7,523 nt of DNA from a bacterium (GTDB lineage Bacteria; RBG-13-66-14): assembly GCA_021107695.1 (NCBI GenBank), contig JAIOSI010000201.1, positions 1-7,523 on the forward strand. Direction: 5' to 3'. Positions 1 to 6,177 of the stretch are shown one piece after another (the first letter of the stretch is position 1; every line of letters starts with the position of its first letter). Below the pieces are notes generated by a model. It was not told the DNA's origin and made no database searches. It saw nothing but the letters and a program-made list of their open reading frames with translations. The position numbers were made by a program, and so were the translations under genes.

Positions 1-1028
1 CCCTCGCGAGTCGAGAGCGTCAGGTCGGGGACGAGGAGATCGAGGTCAACCTCAAGCATGTTCCCCAGACCACCGCAGGTAGGACACATCCCCTGAGGAC
101 TGTTGAAGGAGAACATCTGCGGGGTTAGCTCAGGAAAAGATGTGCCGCAGAAGGCGCAGGCGTTATGCTCGGAGAACTGCGCCCGACCGTCTTCGTCGAA
201 CTTCAGCTCGTGTTCGCTGGTTTCTACTTCCTTTTCCGAAGTGGAGCTTTTCTCCTCCATGCTTGCCACGGCTTTGGAAACCACTGCGGAGATCAGGCTG
301 CCGCTCGTTTTTGCCAGCTGAATGGTTACCAATCCCTCGCTTAGTCGCAGGGCGGTTTCAACAGAGTCGGTCAGCCGGGGGCGGATGCTCTCTTTATTCA
401 TCAGGCGGTCAACGACCACCTCAATCGTATGGCGATTGTTGCGTTTGAGCGTTTTTAGCTCGGTCAGTTCCCGGGTTTCGCCATCAACTATCGCCCGGAC
501 AAAGCCCTGCTGGCGGAGGTCATCAAACAGCGAGCGGAACCCGCCCTTGCGGTTGCGAACCACCGGAGCCAGGACGATAAAGCGGCTTCCCACGGGAAGT
601 TTTAGGACCTCTTCCACAATCTGCTCCGCCGTCTGGCTGCCGATGGGGCGACCACACTTTGGGCAGTGAGGAATACCGATGCGGGCGTAGAGAACGCGAA
701 GGTAGTCGTGAATCTCGGTTACCGTTCCCACCGTTGAGCGGGGGTTGCGGCTGGCGGCTTTCTGTTGAATACTGATCGCTGGGGAAAGCCCGGTGATGTG
801 GTCAACCTTCGGCTTTTCCATCTGCCCCAGGAACTGTCGGGCATAGCTGGAGAGGCTCTCCACATAGCGTCGCTGACCCTCAGCGTAGATAGTGTCGAAG
901 GCGAGAGAACTCTTTCCTGAGCCGGAGACTCCGGTAAAGACAATCAGTTTATCGCGTGGCAAAACCAGGTCAACCGACCGCAGGTTATGCTCACGCGCAC
1001 CACGAATGATGATTTTATCCAGTGGCAT
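1..1028 (-). CDS. uvrA: UvrA, excinuclease ABC subunit A (N-terminal part, cut by window edge)
   Basis: UvrA is the damage-sensing ABC-type ATPase of nucleotide excision repair; it dimerises, loads UvrB onto lesions and acts on DNA in the cytoplasm. About 342 codons are present of a family length near 940; the 3' end lies left of position 1, and I checked the frame as open through most of its length. The protein starts [16 protein letters not shown] and has a Walker A motif GVSGSGKSS at residues 33-41. The family block [20 protein letters not shown] follows, then GLSPAISI and [22 protein letters not shown] pair sits at 122-125, and the first UvrA zinc module is C291-x2-C294-x20-C315-x2-C318. 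The ABC signature, Walker B and second ATPase half are outside the window. The ATG at 1028 gives the normal family N-terminus; the upstream Shine-Dalgarno is weak (GGGTAAG). I found no LexA-type SOS box upstream. Identity is near certain. Confidence 0.97.
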   Translation of the reverse strand, partial: MPLDKIIIRGAREHNLRSVDLVLPRDKLIVFTGVSGSGKSSLAFDTIYAEGQRRYVESLSSYARQFLGQMEKPKVDHITGLSPAISIQQKAASRNPRSTVGTVTEIHDYLRVLYARIGIPHCPKCGRPIGSQTAEQIVEEVLKLPVGSRFIVLAPVVRNRKGGFRSLFDDLRQQGFVRAIVDGETRELTELKTLKRNNRHTIEVVVDRLMNKESIRPRLTDSVETALRLSEGLVTIQLAKTSGSLISAVVSKAVASMEEKSSTSEKEVETSEHELKFDEDGRAQFSEHNACAFCGTSFPELTPQMFSFNSPQGMCPTCGGLGNMLEVDLDLLVPDLTLSTRE

Positions 1029-1112
1029 TACTTACCCGATTTGTTGCAGAGTTATCAAGAGGTCGCCAGCAGATTGGTTCAGCGTCTCGCAGCAAACCCC
1101 AAAGGAACGACC

Positions 1113-1140
1113 ATTTTACAGGATGTAGCGAAAGGCGCAA
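1113..1140 (-). promoter_or_regulatory. candidate uvrA promoter
   Basis: Read on the minus strand: TTGCGC (1140-1135), 16-bp spacer, TAAAAT (1118-1113), with TG directly before the -10. The -10 matches consensus at five of six positions, the -35 at three. It would give a leader of roughly 80 nt before the uvrA ATG. The rest of 1029-1267 shows no other convincing signal. Prediction by eye only. Confidence 0.4.
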
Positions 1141-1267
1141 ATACAGCCCTAGGAGAGTACAACAAAGAATCCTTCCAGTCAATCGTTTTGAGACGGCGTT
1201 GCCCCTGGTTTTCTTTACCGCAGCAGGTGTGGTATCTTTCCGGTGAAGATCGTGTGTGGTGAAAACA

Positions 1268-1612
1268 ATGCGCCTTGCTATTATCACACTGTTGTTCGGA
1301 CTGTTCGTTTCTTCAACCGTTGGAGAGACAGGCTCTTCCGCGTCTTCAATCCTTCGTTGGGAGAGTATCCTCACGGAGAATCTGCTCTCCCGGTCGGGTA
1401 GTTCGGCGGTTTACGAGGAAAAAGGCTCGATCGAGGTTGGGCTGACCGGATTCAAGCTGGCGACCTACAATTTTATCAGAGACATCATGGTCGCGCCGCT
1501 GCGGATTGCCGATTCCCGCGACATCACCCTTTTTACCGTGGGCTTTGCTTCGTTTTCCTGGAAACGGGGAGACACCACGACGACGGGTATCATGCTGATC
1601 TTTCGGTTTTGA
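1268..1612 (+). CDS. small exported protein of unknown function
   Basis: I do not recognise this 114-aa protein. The N-terminus (MRLAIITLLFGLFVSSTVGE) is a good Sec signal peptide: one Arg, a hydrophobic core, then small polar residues near the likely cleavage site. There is no lipobox Cys. The mature part alternates hydrophobic and polar residues, suggesting beta strands (VGLTGFKLATYNF, FTVGFASFSWKRG), and the protein ends GIMLIFRF. A terminal aromatic is typical of outer-membrane beta proteins, but about 90 residues is short for a barrel. I chose ATG 1268 because GGTGAA lies about five bases upstream and it gives the best signal peptide; in-frame GTG codons at 1256 and 1259 are alternatives. 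It is divergent from uvrA and is the only plus-strand gene supported. The opposite-strand ORF over the same stretch looks like a shadow. Confidence 0.55.
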   Translation: MRLAIITLLFGLFVSSTVGETGSSASSILRWESILTENLLSRSGSSAVYEEKGSIEVGLTGFKLATYNFIRDIMVAPLRIADSRDITLFTVGFASFSWKRGDTTTTGIMLIFRF

Positions 1613-1637
1613 GGGTCCGGGTGTATGTTCGAGTCGT

Positions 1638-1728
1638 TGAGGGTTAACCCCCCTTCCCGACCTGTGGGACGAGTCCCCTCCCCAGAGGGGAGGGAGATTG
1701 GTAAGGTCAGATCCCCTACCCACCCTCA
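1638..1728. repeat. C-rich intergenic palindromic repeat element
   Basis: This stretch is bounded by a 7-bp inverted repeat, TGAGGGT (1638-1644) and ACCCTCA (1722-1728). Inside are the perfect palindrome GGGTTAACCC (1641-1650), a TCCC/GGGA pair (1655-1658, 1666-1669) and a strong hairpin CCCTCCCC-AGA-GGGGAGGG (1676-1694). There is no T-run after the hairpin, so it is a poor intrinsic terminator for the plus-strand gene ending at 1612. No target duplication is visible. A related C-run palindrome lies at 6336-6346. It is most likely a REP-like repeat; genome copy number is unknown. Confidence 0.45.
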
Positions 1729-1764
1729 TAGCTCAGCGGATTATGAATCGATGAAGCCCCCAAC

Positions 1765-1787
1765 AAAAAACCGCCCCGAAGGGCGGC
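1765..1787 (-). terminator. intrinsic terminator of the porin gene
   Basis: On the minus strand the RNA reads CCGCCC-UUCG-GGGCGG followed by six U (complement of 1765-1770). A 6-bp GC stem with a cUUCGg tetraloop and a U-tract is a textbook Rho-independent terminator. It lies 23 bp past the porin stop codon. Confidence 0.9.
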
Positions 1788-1810
1788 TTTGTATTGCGTT
1801 GTAACAGGTC

Positions 1811-2896
1811 TTAGAACATGAGCTGGAGCTGAGCGATGAAGACATCGTTCTTCGGGGTGTCTTCGTGCTCTGGCATGCCCATCTGATAGTCGAGCTGGAG
1901 CTTGGCGTGGTGAGCCTCGGAGAAGTAGAGGTTCGTGCCAATGGTAACCGCAGCCTGACCATTGTCGTCGGTGTCGGCATCTAGATCCAGACCCTCGTAA
2001 GCTCCACCGATTTCGATACGATCCAGGAAATCGGAACCGATGTTGAAGCCAACCATCAGCATACCGTAGTAGCCATTCCAGGAGACATCGTCAACACCGT
2101 CGATGTTTTCCATCTCAGCAAAGCCGTGGGTACCCATAGCATATTCGCCGCCGACCTTGAGGTCGATCTCGCCAAAGCTGGGGTTGTAGAAGGCTCCGCC
2201 ACCGTACGCCATCGTGTTGAAGAAGTCCTGCTCGGTGCCACTGTCGTACTGGTAGTCGTTACCCATGTAGAAGTAACCACCGAAGATCAGACCAGGAATC
2301 GGCATGGAAGCCACAGAAGCGGCGTAGTCGATGATGCTCTCTTCATTAAGACCACCCTGGTAGCCAAAGCCGGTACCACGGTCGTTGTCGAAGAGTCCCA
2401 GTTTCAGGTTCAGGTAGAAGGTGCCAGCCTGGTTACCAGGAAGAGTCAGTTCTGCCATCAAACCGTCTTTGGCACCCGGGTTGATACCAGACATGAGGCT
2501 GGTCTCTACGAACTCAAGCGCGGTACCACTGACCTGAGTCTCGAAGGAGAAGGGGGTCTGCAGGCGACCAAAGTGGAGACTGAACATGTCAACGGGCTTG
2601 AAGGTAGCATAGAACTTCGGCAGATCGTTGTCGTTAAGCACGTCAACGCGGACCAGGAAGTCCCAATATTCGGTGATGCTGCCCTTCAGATCGAAGAAGA
2701 CACGACGGAAGTCGAAATCGCCAGTGGCGATATCATCGGTGTCGTCGTCGCGATCATCGGGGAAGACCTCGGTGAAACGGAACTGAACGCAAGAGGTGAT
2801 ACTCAGATCACCCCAGCCGGTGTTGAGAACTTCGACATCGGCGGTAGCCACGGTGGCGAGCATGAGCACCACCAGAACGAGCAGAGACTTACGCAT
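1811..2896 (-). CDS. outer-membrane porin, phosphate-selective porin O/P (OprO/OprP) type
   Basis: A 361-aa predicted outer-membrane beta-barrel channel. Residues 1-19 (MRKSLLVLVVLMLATVATA) form a signal peptide with an A-T-A cleavage site. The mature protein alternates short amphipathic strands and turns and ends LQLMF with the terminal Phe used by the BAM machinery. The O/P porin pattern is visible as FDFRRVFFDLKGSITEYWDF (61-80), then FHFGRLQTPFSFET-like residues (about 106-120), then LEFVETSLM (127-135). An acidic run lies at 47-60 (DDRDDDTDDIATGD), and the barrel is acidic overall, so phosphate selectivity should not be assumed from the family name. Start: ATG 2896 has AAGGAG seven bases upstream and gives a clean signal peptide; the in-frame codon nine residues earlier does not. 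It is a single-gene unit with its own terminator and complex upstream region. Family call good, substrate unknown. Confidence 0.85.
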   Translation of the reverse strand: MRKSLLVLVVLMLATVATADVEVLNTGWGDLSITSCVQFRFTEVFPDDRDDDTDDIATGDFDFRRVFFDLKGSITEYWDFLVRVDVLNDNDLPKFYATFKPVDMFSLHFGRLQTPFSFETQVSGTALEFVETSLMSGINPGAKDGLMAELTLPGNQAGTFYLNLKLGLFDNDRGTGFGYQGGLNEESIIDYAASVASMPIPGLIFGGYFYMGNDYQYDSGTEQDFFNTMAYGGGAFYNPSFGEIDLKVGGEYAMGTHGFAEMENIDGVDDVSWNGYYGMLMVGFNIGSDFLDRIEIGGAYEGLDLDADTDDNGQAAVTIGTNLYFSEAHHAKLQLDYQMGMPEHEDTPKNDVFIAQLQLMF

Positions 2897-2956
2897 ATAG
2901 CATCTCCTTGTGAGATTGTCCAAGTTTATGGACAGGAATGACTAGCAGGATAGCAG

Positions 2957-2985
2957 ATAATGTTGCCTGAGGTTTAGAACCTCAA
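2957..2985 (-). promoter_or_regulatory. candidate proximal porin promoter overlapping an inverted repeat
   Basis: Minus strand: TTGAGG (2985-2980), 17-bp spacer, CATTAT (2962-2957), four of six matches each. A 17-bp inverted repeat, TGAGGTT-TAG-AACCTCA on the plus strand (2968-2984), covers part of the -35 and spacer. That is where a repressor or activator site would sit. A second candidate lies upstream at 3096-3124, so promoter choice is unresolved. Confidence 0.4.
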
Positions 2986-2988
2986 AGT

Positions 2989-3045
2989 TTGGAGCATCGC
3001 AACGCAGTGGTTATGTCTCTAACCAAAGCGCCCCAACTGCTCCAA
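2989..3045 (-). other. 57-nt imperfect hairpin upstream of the porin gene
   Basis: Read on the minus strand, TTGGAGCA (3045-3038) pairs with TGCTCCAA (2996-2989), 8 bp. Then come an internal loop, a 4-bp GCGC/GCGT helix, a 2x2 internal loop, and TGGTTA (3025-3020) pairing with TAACCA (3013-3008), 6 bp, around the hexaloop GAGACA. The nested order makes one long coaxial hairpin. If transcription starts at the distal promoter (3096-3124), this is part of the porin mRNA leader. If it starts at the proximal one, it is upstream DNA. I do not recognise a known riboswitch class. Confidence 0.45.
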
Positions 3046-3095
3046 GATAGCGAGTGAGGCAAGCAAAAGAAGTAGCTCTCCAGACTCATTATGCC

Positions 3096-3138
3096 AGTGT
3101 ACCACGAGAATAGCCTGAGTGCAAGGCTTTTCTCGTGG
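3096..3138 (-). promoter_or_regulatory. inverted repeat with a weak distal porin promoter
   Basis: An inverted repeat spans 3102-3138: CCACGAGAA/TTCTCGTGG (9 bp), a T-T mismatch, AGCCT/AGGCT (5 bp), and a 7-nt loop. No T-run follows on either strand, so it is a poor intrinsic terminator for the zinc-ribbon gene ending at 3177. On the minus strand TTGCAC (3124-3119), 17 bp, TACACT (3101-3096) is a weak promoter whose -35 and spacer lie inside the repeat. The repeat could therefore be an operator, or a 3' RNA-stabilising hairpin for the gene upstream. Confidence 0.35.
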
Positions 3139-3176
3139 GGCGGTTATTGACCAAAAACTCGCTATGGAATTCGCTG

Positions 3177-3935
3177 TTACAGCTCCGGCAGGTTAAAGAG
3201 GTCAGCCACGGTGCGCCAGGCGTTTTTATCGTCCATGATGTAGTCTTCCGGACTGATCTTTCGCTCGCGAATGTTACGGATGAGCGTTGGGTAATCCATT
3301 GGCTTGACCGGGAACTGCAGCCCGCGCAGGAATACGTGAACCTTCTTCTCTGGTACTCCGGTCGGTCGTTCTGGCAGAAAGTCCGCGTCCAGATCTGGTG
3401 GCGGAGGAAGCTCCGCGTTCTGCTTTGATACCTGCTTTGTCGAGGAACGCGATACCTGCTGGGGTGGTGATGGCGGACTCTCCTCGTTCAGGTCAAGGGT
3501 GGTGGCTGGCTCCCGTTTCGGTTTTGTCGGTGGTTCCGACTCGCTTGGTTTTGCTGTGGTCGGTGGGGCAGCCTTTGGCTTCGGAGCGGGTTTAGCTTTT
3601 GGCGCAGCGGCTGGTCGGGGAGCAGGCTTTGGCTTGCTCTTACTCTTCTTTGCTCCGGGAACAATGACCTTGCTGGCGGGAACCTTCTTCGGCGGCGGTG
3701 TCTCTAGGACGGCGGTCTCCTCCCGTTTTGGCTTGCGCTCGTAACCACAGTGAGGACAGCTGGTAAGACCGCTTTTAATAGTCTGTCCACACTCAGGGCA
3801 GGCCAGACTCTCCGACATCGTAGCATCGCTCGGCGTACTAGCAACCAGCGGCTCACCGCAGTATTTGCAACTTTTTGAGCTTGCGGAGATCGAACGCCCA
3901 CATTCCGGACAGGCGATGGAGTTGGAATCGGTCAT
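3177..3935 (-). CDS. double zinc-ribbon protein with K/P/A-rich linker and C-terminal GYF_2-like domain
   Basis: A 252-aa protein with three parts. Residues 9-27 and 46-64 are two zinc ribbons: C9-PE-C12...C23-KY-C26 and C46-PE-C49...C60-PH-C63, each CPxCG-x10-CxxCG. Residues 65 to about 196 are a low-complexity linker rich in Lys, Pro, Ala and Ser, probably disordered and strongly basic in its first half. Residues 197-252 are a compact domain (VHVFLRGLQFPVKPMDYPTL, ISPEDYIMDD, AWRTVADLFNL). Its layout resembles the GYF_2/DUF4339 family, whose members read '...GP.....L...I..G.I.p.......W..v..l'. No signal peptide or TM segment is seen, so it is probably cytoplasmic and may be an adaptor that binds protein or nucleic acid through the ribbons. 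ATG 3935 is preferred; an in-frame GTG two codons upstream is possible, and the Shine-Dalgarno is weak for both. A TATAAG at 3979-3974 could be a -10, but no -35 is visible. Function is not known. Confidence 0.75.
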   Translation of the reverse strand: MTDSNSIACPECGRSISASSKSCKYCGEPLVASTPSDATMSESLACPECGQTIKSGLTSCPHCGYERKPKREETAVLETPPPKKVPASKVIVPGAKKSKSKPKPAPRPAAAPKAKPAPKPKAAPPTTAKPSESEPPTKPKREPATTLDLNEESPPSPPQQVSRSSTKQVSKQNAELPPPPDLDADFLPERPTGVPEKKVHVFLRGLQFPVKPMDYPTLIRNIRERKISPEDYIMDDKNAWRTVADLFNLPEL

Positions 3936-4011
3936 ATGCACATCCAGGAGTTTTTTGTGTAGCTAATCGTTAACTTATACGCCCGGTTTGGCTGAAATCA
4001 TCGTTGCTCTG

Positions 4012-4030
4012 AAAAACAGCTGGCAGCTGT
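4012..4030 (-). terminator. candidate intrinsic terminator after the PH-domain gene
   Basis: On the minus strand ACAGCTG-C-CAGCTGT runs directly into a T-run (complement of 4012-4016). As RNA this gives a 5-6 bp stem with a 3-5 nt loop and five U. It lies about 80 bp past the stop at 4110. The stem is short and not very GC-rich, so termination may be partial. The rest of 3936-4109 shows nothing else clear. Confidence 0.45.
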
Positions 4031-4109
4031 AGTGGCTACTTACCGTTCTACAGTTTGGCGGCAGGTACCACCCAGAAGCACGCGCCAGAGCGGTAGGTGA
4101 GGCTTCTCG

Positions 4110-4640
4110 CTACTGAACAGCGCGGCGGGCGGAGTTGATCGTGTTGACGAAGAGATCTGGCTTGGCGACATGGAAGAAAGAGGAGACACCGAACTCATCG
4201 GTCTTGGTGATCATCAGGCGACTGCCGCTCTTCACATCGGTATAGATGTTAACCGTCCCCGCCCCGGCGCGCATGTTGATGATCTCTGCGTGATCAATGT
4301 CTCTGAGAGGAACGGCGTGGTCAATATCTTTAGAGAACGGCTTTGTCCGCACCACTCGATTGTCGGTAACGGCGTAGTTGGGTTGCGAGAGCCGGATAAA
4401 GAGGATGTTGATCAGGAAGGGAACGACCATAATCCAGACCATCCAGAACTGGAGGTCGAGATAAACGCCTTTGCCTTCGAGGAAGGTAACCAGGTACTGG
4501 CTAAAGAAACTCCCGGCGATAAAAAGGACAATCATCACTATGGAAAATACCATTCCAAATGGACGCTCACTCCAGTGCATCCGCTGCTTGAGCATGATCA
4601 TCTCGCCAAAACCACCCTGCTTTGCTTTTTCTTTAGCCAT
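4110..4640 (-). CDS. two-TM membrane protein with bacterial PH (bPH_2-like) domain
   Basis: A 176-aa predicted inner-membrane protein of unknown specific role. Residues 1-28 are a polar, basic cytoplasmic head. Two TM helices follow at about 29-53 (FGMVFSIVMIVLFIAGSFF) and 62-83 (DLQFWMVWIMVVPFLINILF), joined by a short loop. Residues 86-170 look like the bacterial PH domain found in YdbS-like proteins: YAVTDNRVV (89-97), a basic loop with KPFSKDID, PLRDIDHAEI (111-120), then GTVNIYTD and LMITKTDEFG as beta strands, and a closing helix PDLFVNTINSARRAV. The TM-TM-PH order and the 'Y.vTd.Rv' opening are the family hallmarks. ATG 4640 is chosen for GGGAGG four bases upstream; an in-frame TTG one codon earlier would sit on the Shine-Dalgarno. 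The MITE at 4807-4960 lies in its upstream region and may affect its promoter. Confidence 0.75.
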   Translation of the reverse strand: MAKEKAKQGGFGEMIMLKQRMHWSERPFGMVFSIVMIVLFIAGSFFSQYLVTFLEGKGVYLDLQFWMVWIMVVPFLINILFIRLSQPNYAVTDNRVVRTKPFSKDIDHAVPLRDIDHAEIINMRAGAGTVNIYTDVKSGSRLMITKTDEFGVSSFFHVAKPDLFVNTINSARRAVQ

Positions 4641-4806
4641 CAAGCCTCCCTAATAGCCTGACTGAACCGCCCCATAAGAAAATACATCTAATCTGGATAA
4701 ATGGCTTTCTGAATCTGGAATACTAATCAGGAGTTTACCGCTTTCGACGAAACCCCCAACCCACAACACTAACGGTATCGTCCTCAAAAGTCCAGAGTAA
4801 TAATTT

Positions 4807-4960
4807 GAGACCTTTGCATAAGCATCTTTGTCGCGCACGCTGGCATGACTGACAATCTCCGCAGTCCTATAACGCCAGGCATCTGTCATAGTTATAGAAA
4901 TGCTGGCAGCTTGCGGCAGCCTCCCGAACAGTCAAGAACATTGAGTTGTGCAAAGGTCTC
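4807..4960. mobile_element. MITE-like element, 154 bp, with 12-bp TIRs and 5-bp target duplication
   Basis: The left end reads GAGACCTTTGCA (4807-4818) and the right end TGCAAAGGTCTC (4949-4960), a perfect 12-bp terminal inverted repeat that extends to 15 bp with one mismatch. AATTT flanks it on both sides (4802-4806 and 4961-4965), as expected of a 5-bp target-site duplication. The interior is too short for a transposase. It holds a 7-bp inverted repeat (CTATAAC 4867-4873, GTTATAG 4891-4897). I cannot assign the mobilising IS family; a 5-bp duplication fits several DDE families. It lies between the 112-aa gene and the PH-domain gene and may add termination or promoter signals there. Confidence 0.75.
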
Positions 4961-5010
4961 AATTTGTGAAATTTTTCAGGAGTATCCGATCTTCACTGAA
5001 CCGACCAGCA

Positions 5011-5349
5011 CTACTCTTTTTCCAGTTGTTCCAGCGTCTGGCGGACGGCATCGTTGTCTATCCGACCGTCTTGGGTAATGATGTTCTCGCCAATGCCCTG
5101 TTCCACAAAGACCTCGCCCAGACGCCGCAGCAGCTCCACTGACTCTTCATCGAAGACGATATAGCCGATTCCGCCGTGCAGAACCTTCTCTCCGAGCAGC
5201 AGCCGGGAGGAGAAGGTCAGATACTCGCCCTGATTATCTATCTCAAGGGAGCTTACGCCGATGTGAACGGTTTTTGGCACGGTTATAACAAGTTCCTGAG
5301 TCTGTAGATAGTTTAACTCATGCTCCCAGAAGGGGAGTGTGGGTGTCAT
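5011..5349 (-). CDS. 112-aa protein of unknown function, partner candidate of the ParA-like ATPase
   Basis: I do not recognise a family. The first two thirds look like beta strands (LNYLQTQELVITVPKTVHIG, EYLTFSSRLLL, HGGIGYIVF), and the last third like acidic helices (EESVELLRRLGEVFVEQG and DNDAVRQTLEQLEKE). There is no signal peptide, TM segment or Cys cluster, so it is probably soluble and cytoplasmic. It starts 24 bp after the stop of the ParA-like gene, in the same reading frame: the intervening codons are TAG GTA TTC GTA CCA ACA AAT CAA AAC, then ATG. No Shine-Dalgarno is visible in that gap. Expression may therefore depend on reinitiation or on readthrough of the amber codon. It does not resemble ParB (no helix-turn-helix or CTPase motif seen). 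As an inference from position, it could be the ATPase's adaptor or cargo-linking factor. Confidence 0.65.
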   Translation of the reverse strand: MTPTLPFWEHELNYLQTQELVITVPKTVHIGVSSLEIDNQGEYLTFSSRLLLGEKVLHGGIGYIVFDEESVELLRRLGEVFVEQGIGENIITQDGRIDNDAVRQTLEQLEKE

Positions 5350-5373
5350 GTTTTGATTTGTTGGTACGAATAC

Positions 5374-6114
5374 CTAGCCTCTCTTCAAACGTAGCTCTAC
5401 TTCGTCCAAAAGACTGCTATAGTCCGCCGAGCCGTAGGAGAACTTCGCAAACTCAAAGATGGTTTTCTTAAAGCTGGGGGCCTCGTTGATCTGGGTGTTG
5501 GTGCGGATGATCGTCTCCATCACCAGGTCGCCGAAGTGATCCCGGAGCATCCGCAGGATTACCCGGGAGATCCTCGTCCGTCGGTCGTAGAAGGTCGGCA
5601 GAATCCCCAGAATCTTCGGGCGTTCCGCCGCAGACAGGCTGTTGATGGCGTTAACCGTGTTCACCGCCGTAACGGCGGAGAGGTAATCCATCGAGACCGG
5701 AATCAATACATGGTCGGCGTAGGCAAGCACGCCCTGGGTGATGGCGTTGAGCAGGGGCGAGCAGTCGAAGATGACAAAGTCGGTATCGTGAAGCTCCGCA
5801 AAGAGTCGCTGGAAAAGGTCGGTCTGCTCAATCGGACCGCTCAGGCGCAGGCTCTGCTCACCAAGGCTGCCGTCGCCGGAGGGAATCACCACCAGGTTGG
5901 GACGAACCCGCACCAGGCGCGCTTCTTTACCGTCCAGCAGCTCGGTCAATCCTCCGGTGGACTCGATAGAAAAGTAAGACGAAATCCCGCCTTGAGGGTC
6001 GGTATCGACCAGCACAACCCGCTGCCCGTCGGCAGAAAGCCCCGCCGCCAGACTAACCGCTGTTGTCGTCTTGCCGGTTCCGCCCTTGGCGATGAAAATC
6101 GCTAGCTTCTCCAC
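5374..6114 (-). CDS. ParA/Soj/MinD-family ATPase
   Basis: A 246-aa deviant-Walker ATPase of the family that positions chromosomes, plasmids or protein cargo by ATP-driven dimerisation on DNA or membrane. Residues 10-16 carry the deviant Walker A KGGTGKT, with signature Lys10 and Lys15. The A' motif VVLVDTDPQGG is at 33-43 (Asp37, Asp39), and Walker B FVIFDCSP at 113-120 (Asp117). The C-terminal family block is NEAPSFKKTIFEFAKFSYGS...DYSSLLDEV. Length matches stand-alone Soj-type proteins. There is no N-terminal HTH, as in plasmid type Ia ParA, and no MinD-like C-terminal amphipathic helix is obvious. The start is GTG 6114 with AGGCAGG just upstream; no ATG is available before the upstream in-frame stop. 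No parB gene and no parS-like 16-bp palindrome is next to it, so it may be an orphan ParA working with the 112-aa protein downstream. Its promoter is at 6178-6207. Confidence 0.92.
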   Translation of the reverse strand: MEKLAIFIAKGGTGKTTTAVSLAAGLSADGQRVVLVDTDPQGGISSYFSIESTGGLTELLDGKEARLVRVRPNLVVIPSGDGSLGEQSLRLSGPIEQTDLFQRLFAELHDTDFVIFDCSPLLNAITQGVLAYADHVLIPVSMDYLSAVTAVNTVNAINSLSAAERPKILGILPTFYDRRTRISRVILRMLRDHFGDLVMETIIRTNTQINEAPSFKKTIFEFAKFSYGSADYSSLLDEVELRLKRG

Positions 6115-6177
6115 CCTGCCTGCCAGTTTCAGATTAATGAATCGCTACAAAGAGACCACTACACCACCAACCTGCAT

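Noticed and set aside
1029..1267. LexA/SOS box upstream of uvrA
   Set aside because: Neither CTGT-N8-ACAG nor GAAC-N4-GTTC type sites are found in this gap.
1346..1729. 127-aa minus-strand ORF opposite the small exported protein
   Set aside because: Half of it runs through the C-rich repeat, the composition is low-complexity, and the plus-strand frame has a signal peptide and ribosome-binding site.
1726..1755. tRNA-like string (ATAGCTCAGCGGATTATGAATC)
   Set aside because: Only the D-arm start and an anticodon-arm-like piece are suggestive. There is no paired acceptor, D or T stem, so it is at most a relic and probably chance.
2126..2941. 271-aa plus-strand ORF opposite the porin
   Set aside because: Antisense shadow of a well-supported porin; the protein is Val/Glu-rich without family features.
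3102..3138. Hairpin as intrinsic terminator of the zinc-ribbon gene
   Set aside because: The stem is strong but no T-run follows on either strand; kept instead as an inverted repeat of uncertain role.
4650..4889. 79-aa minus-strand ORF just upstream of the PH-domain gene
   Set aside because: Its start and first ~28 codons lie inside the MITE, it has no Shine-Dalgarno, and its sequence resembles no family. Removing the MITE joins the frame to an ATG near 5052 inside the 112-aa gene, but the resulting peptide is not convincing.
5536..6105. 189-aa plus-strand ORF opposite the ParA-like gene
   Set aside because: Antisense shadow of a gene with intact ATPase motifs; the product is Arg/Gln/His-rich and motif-free.
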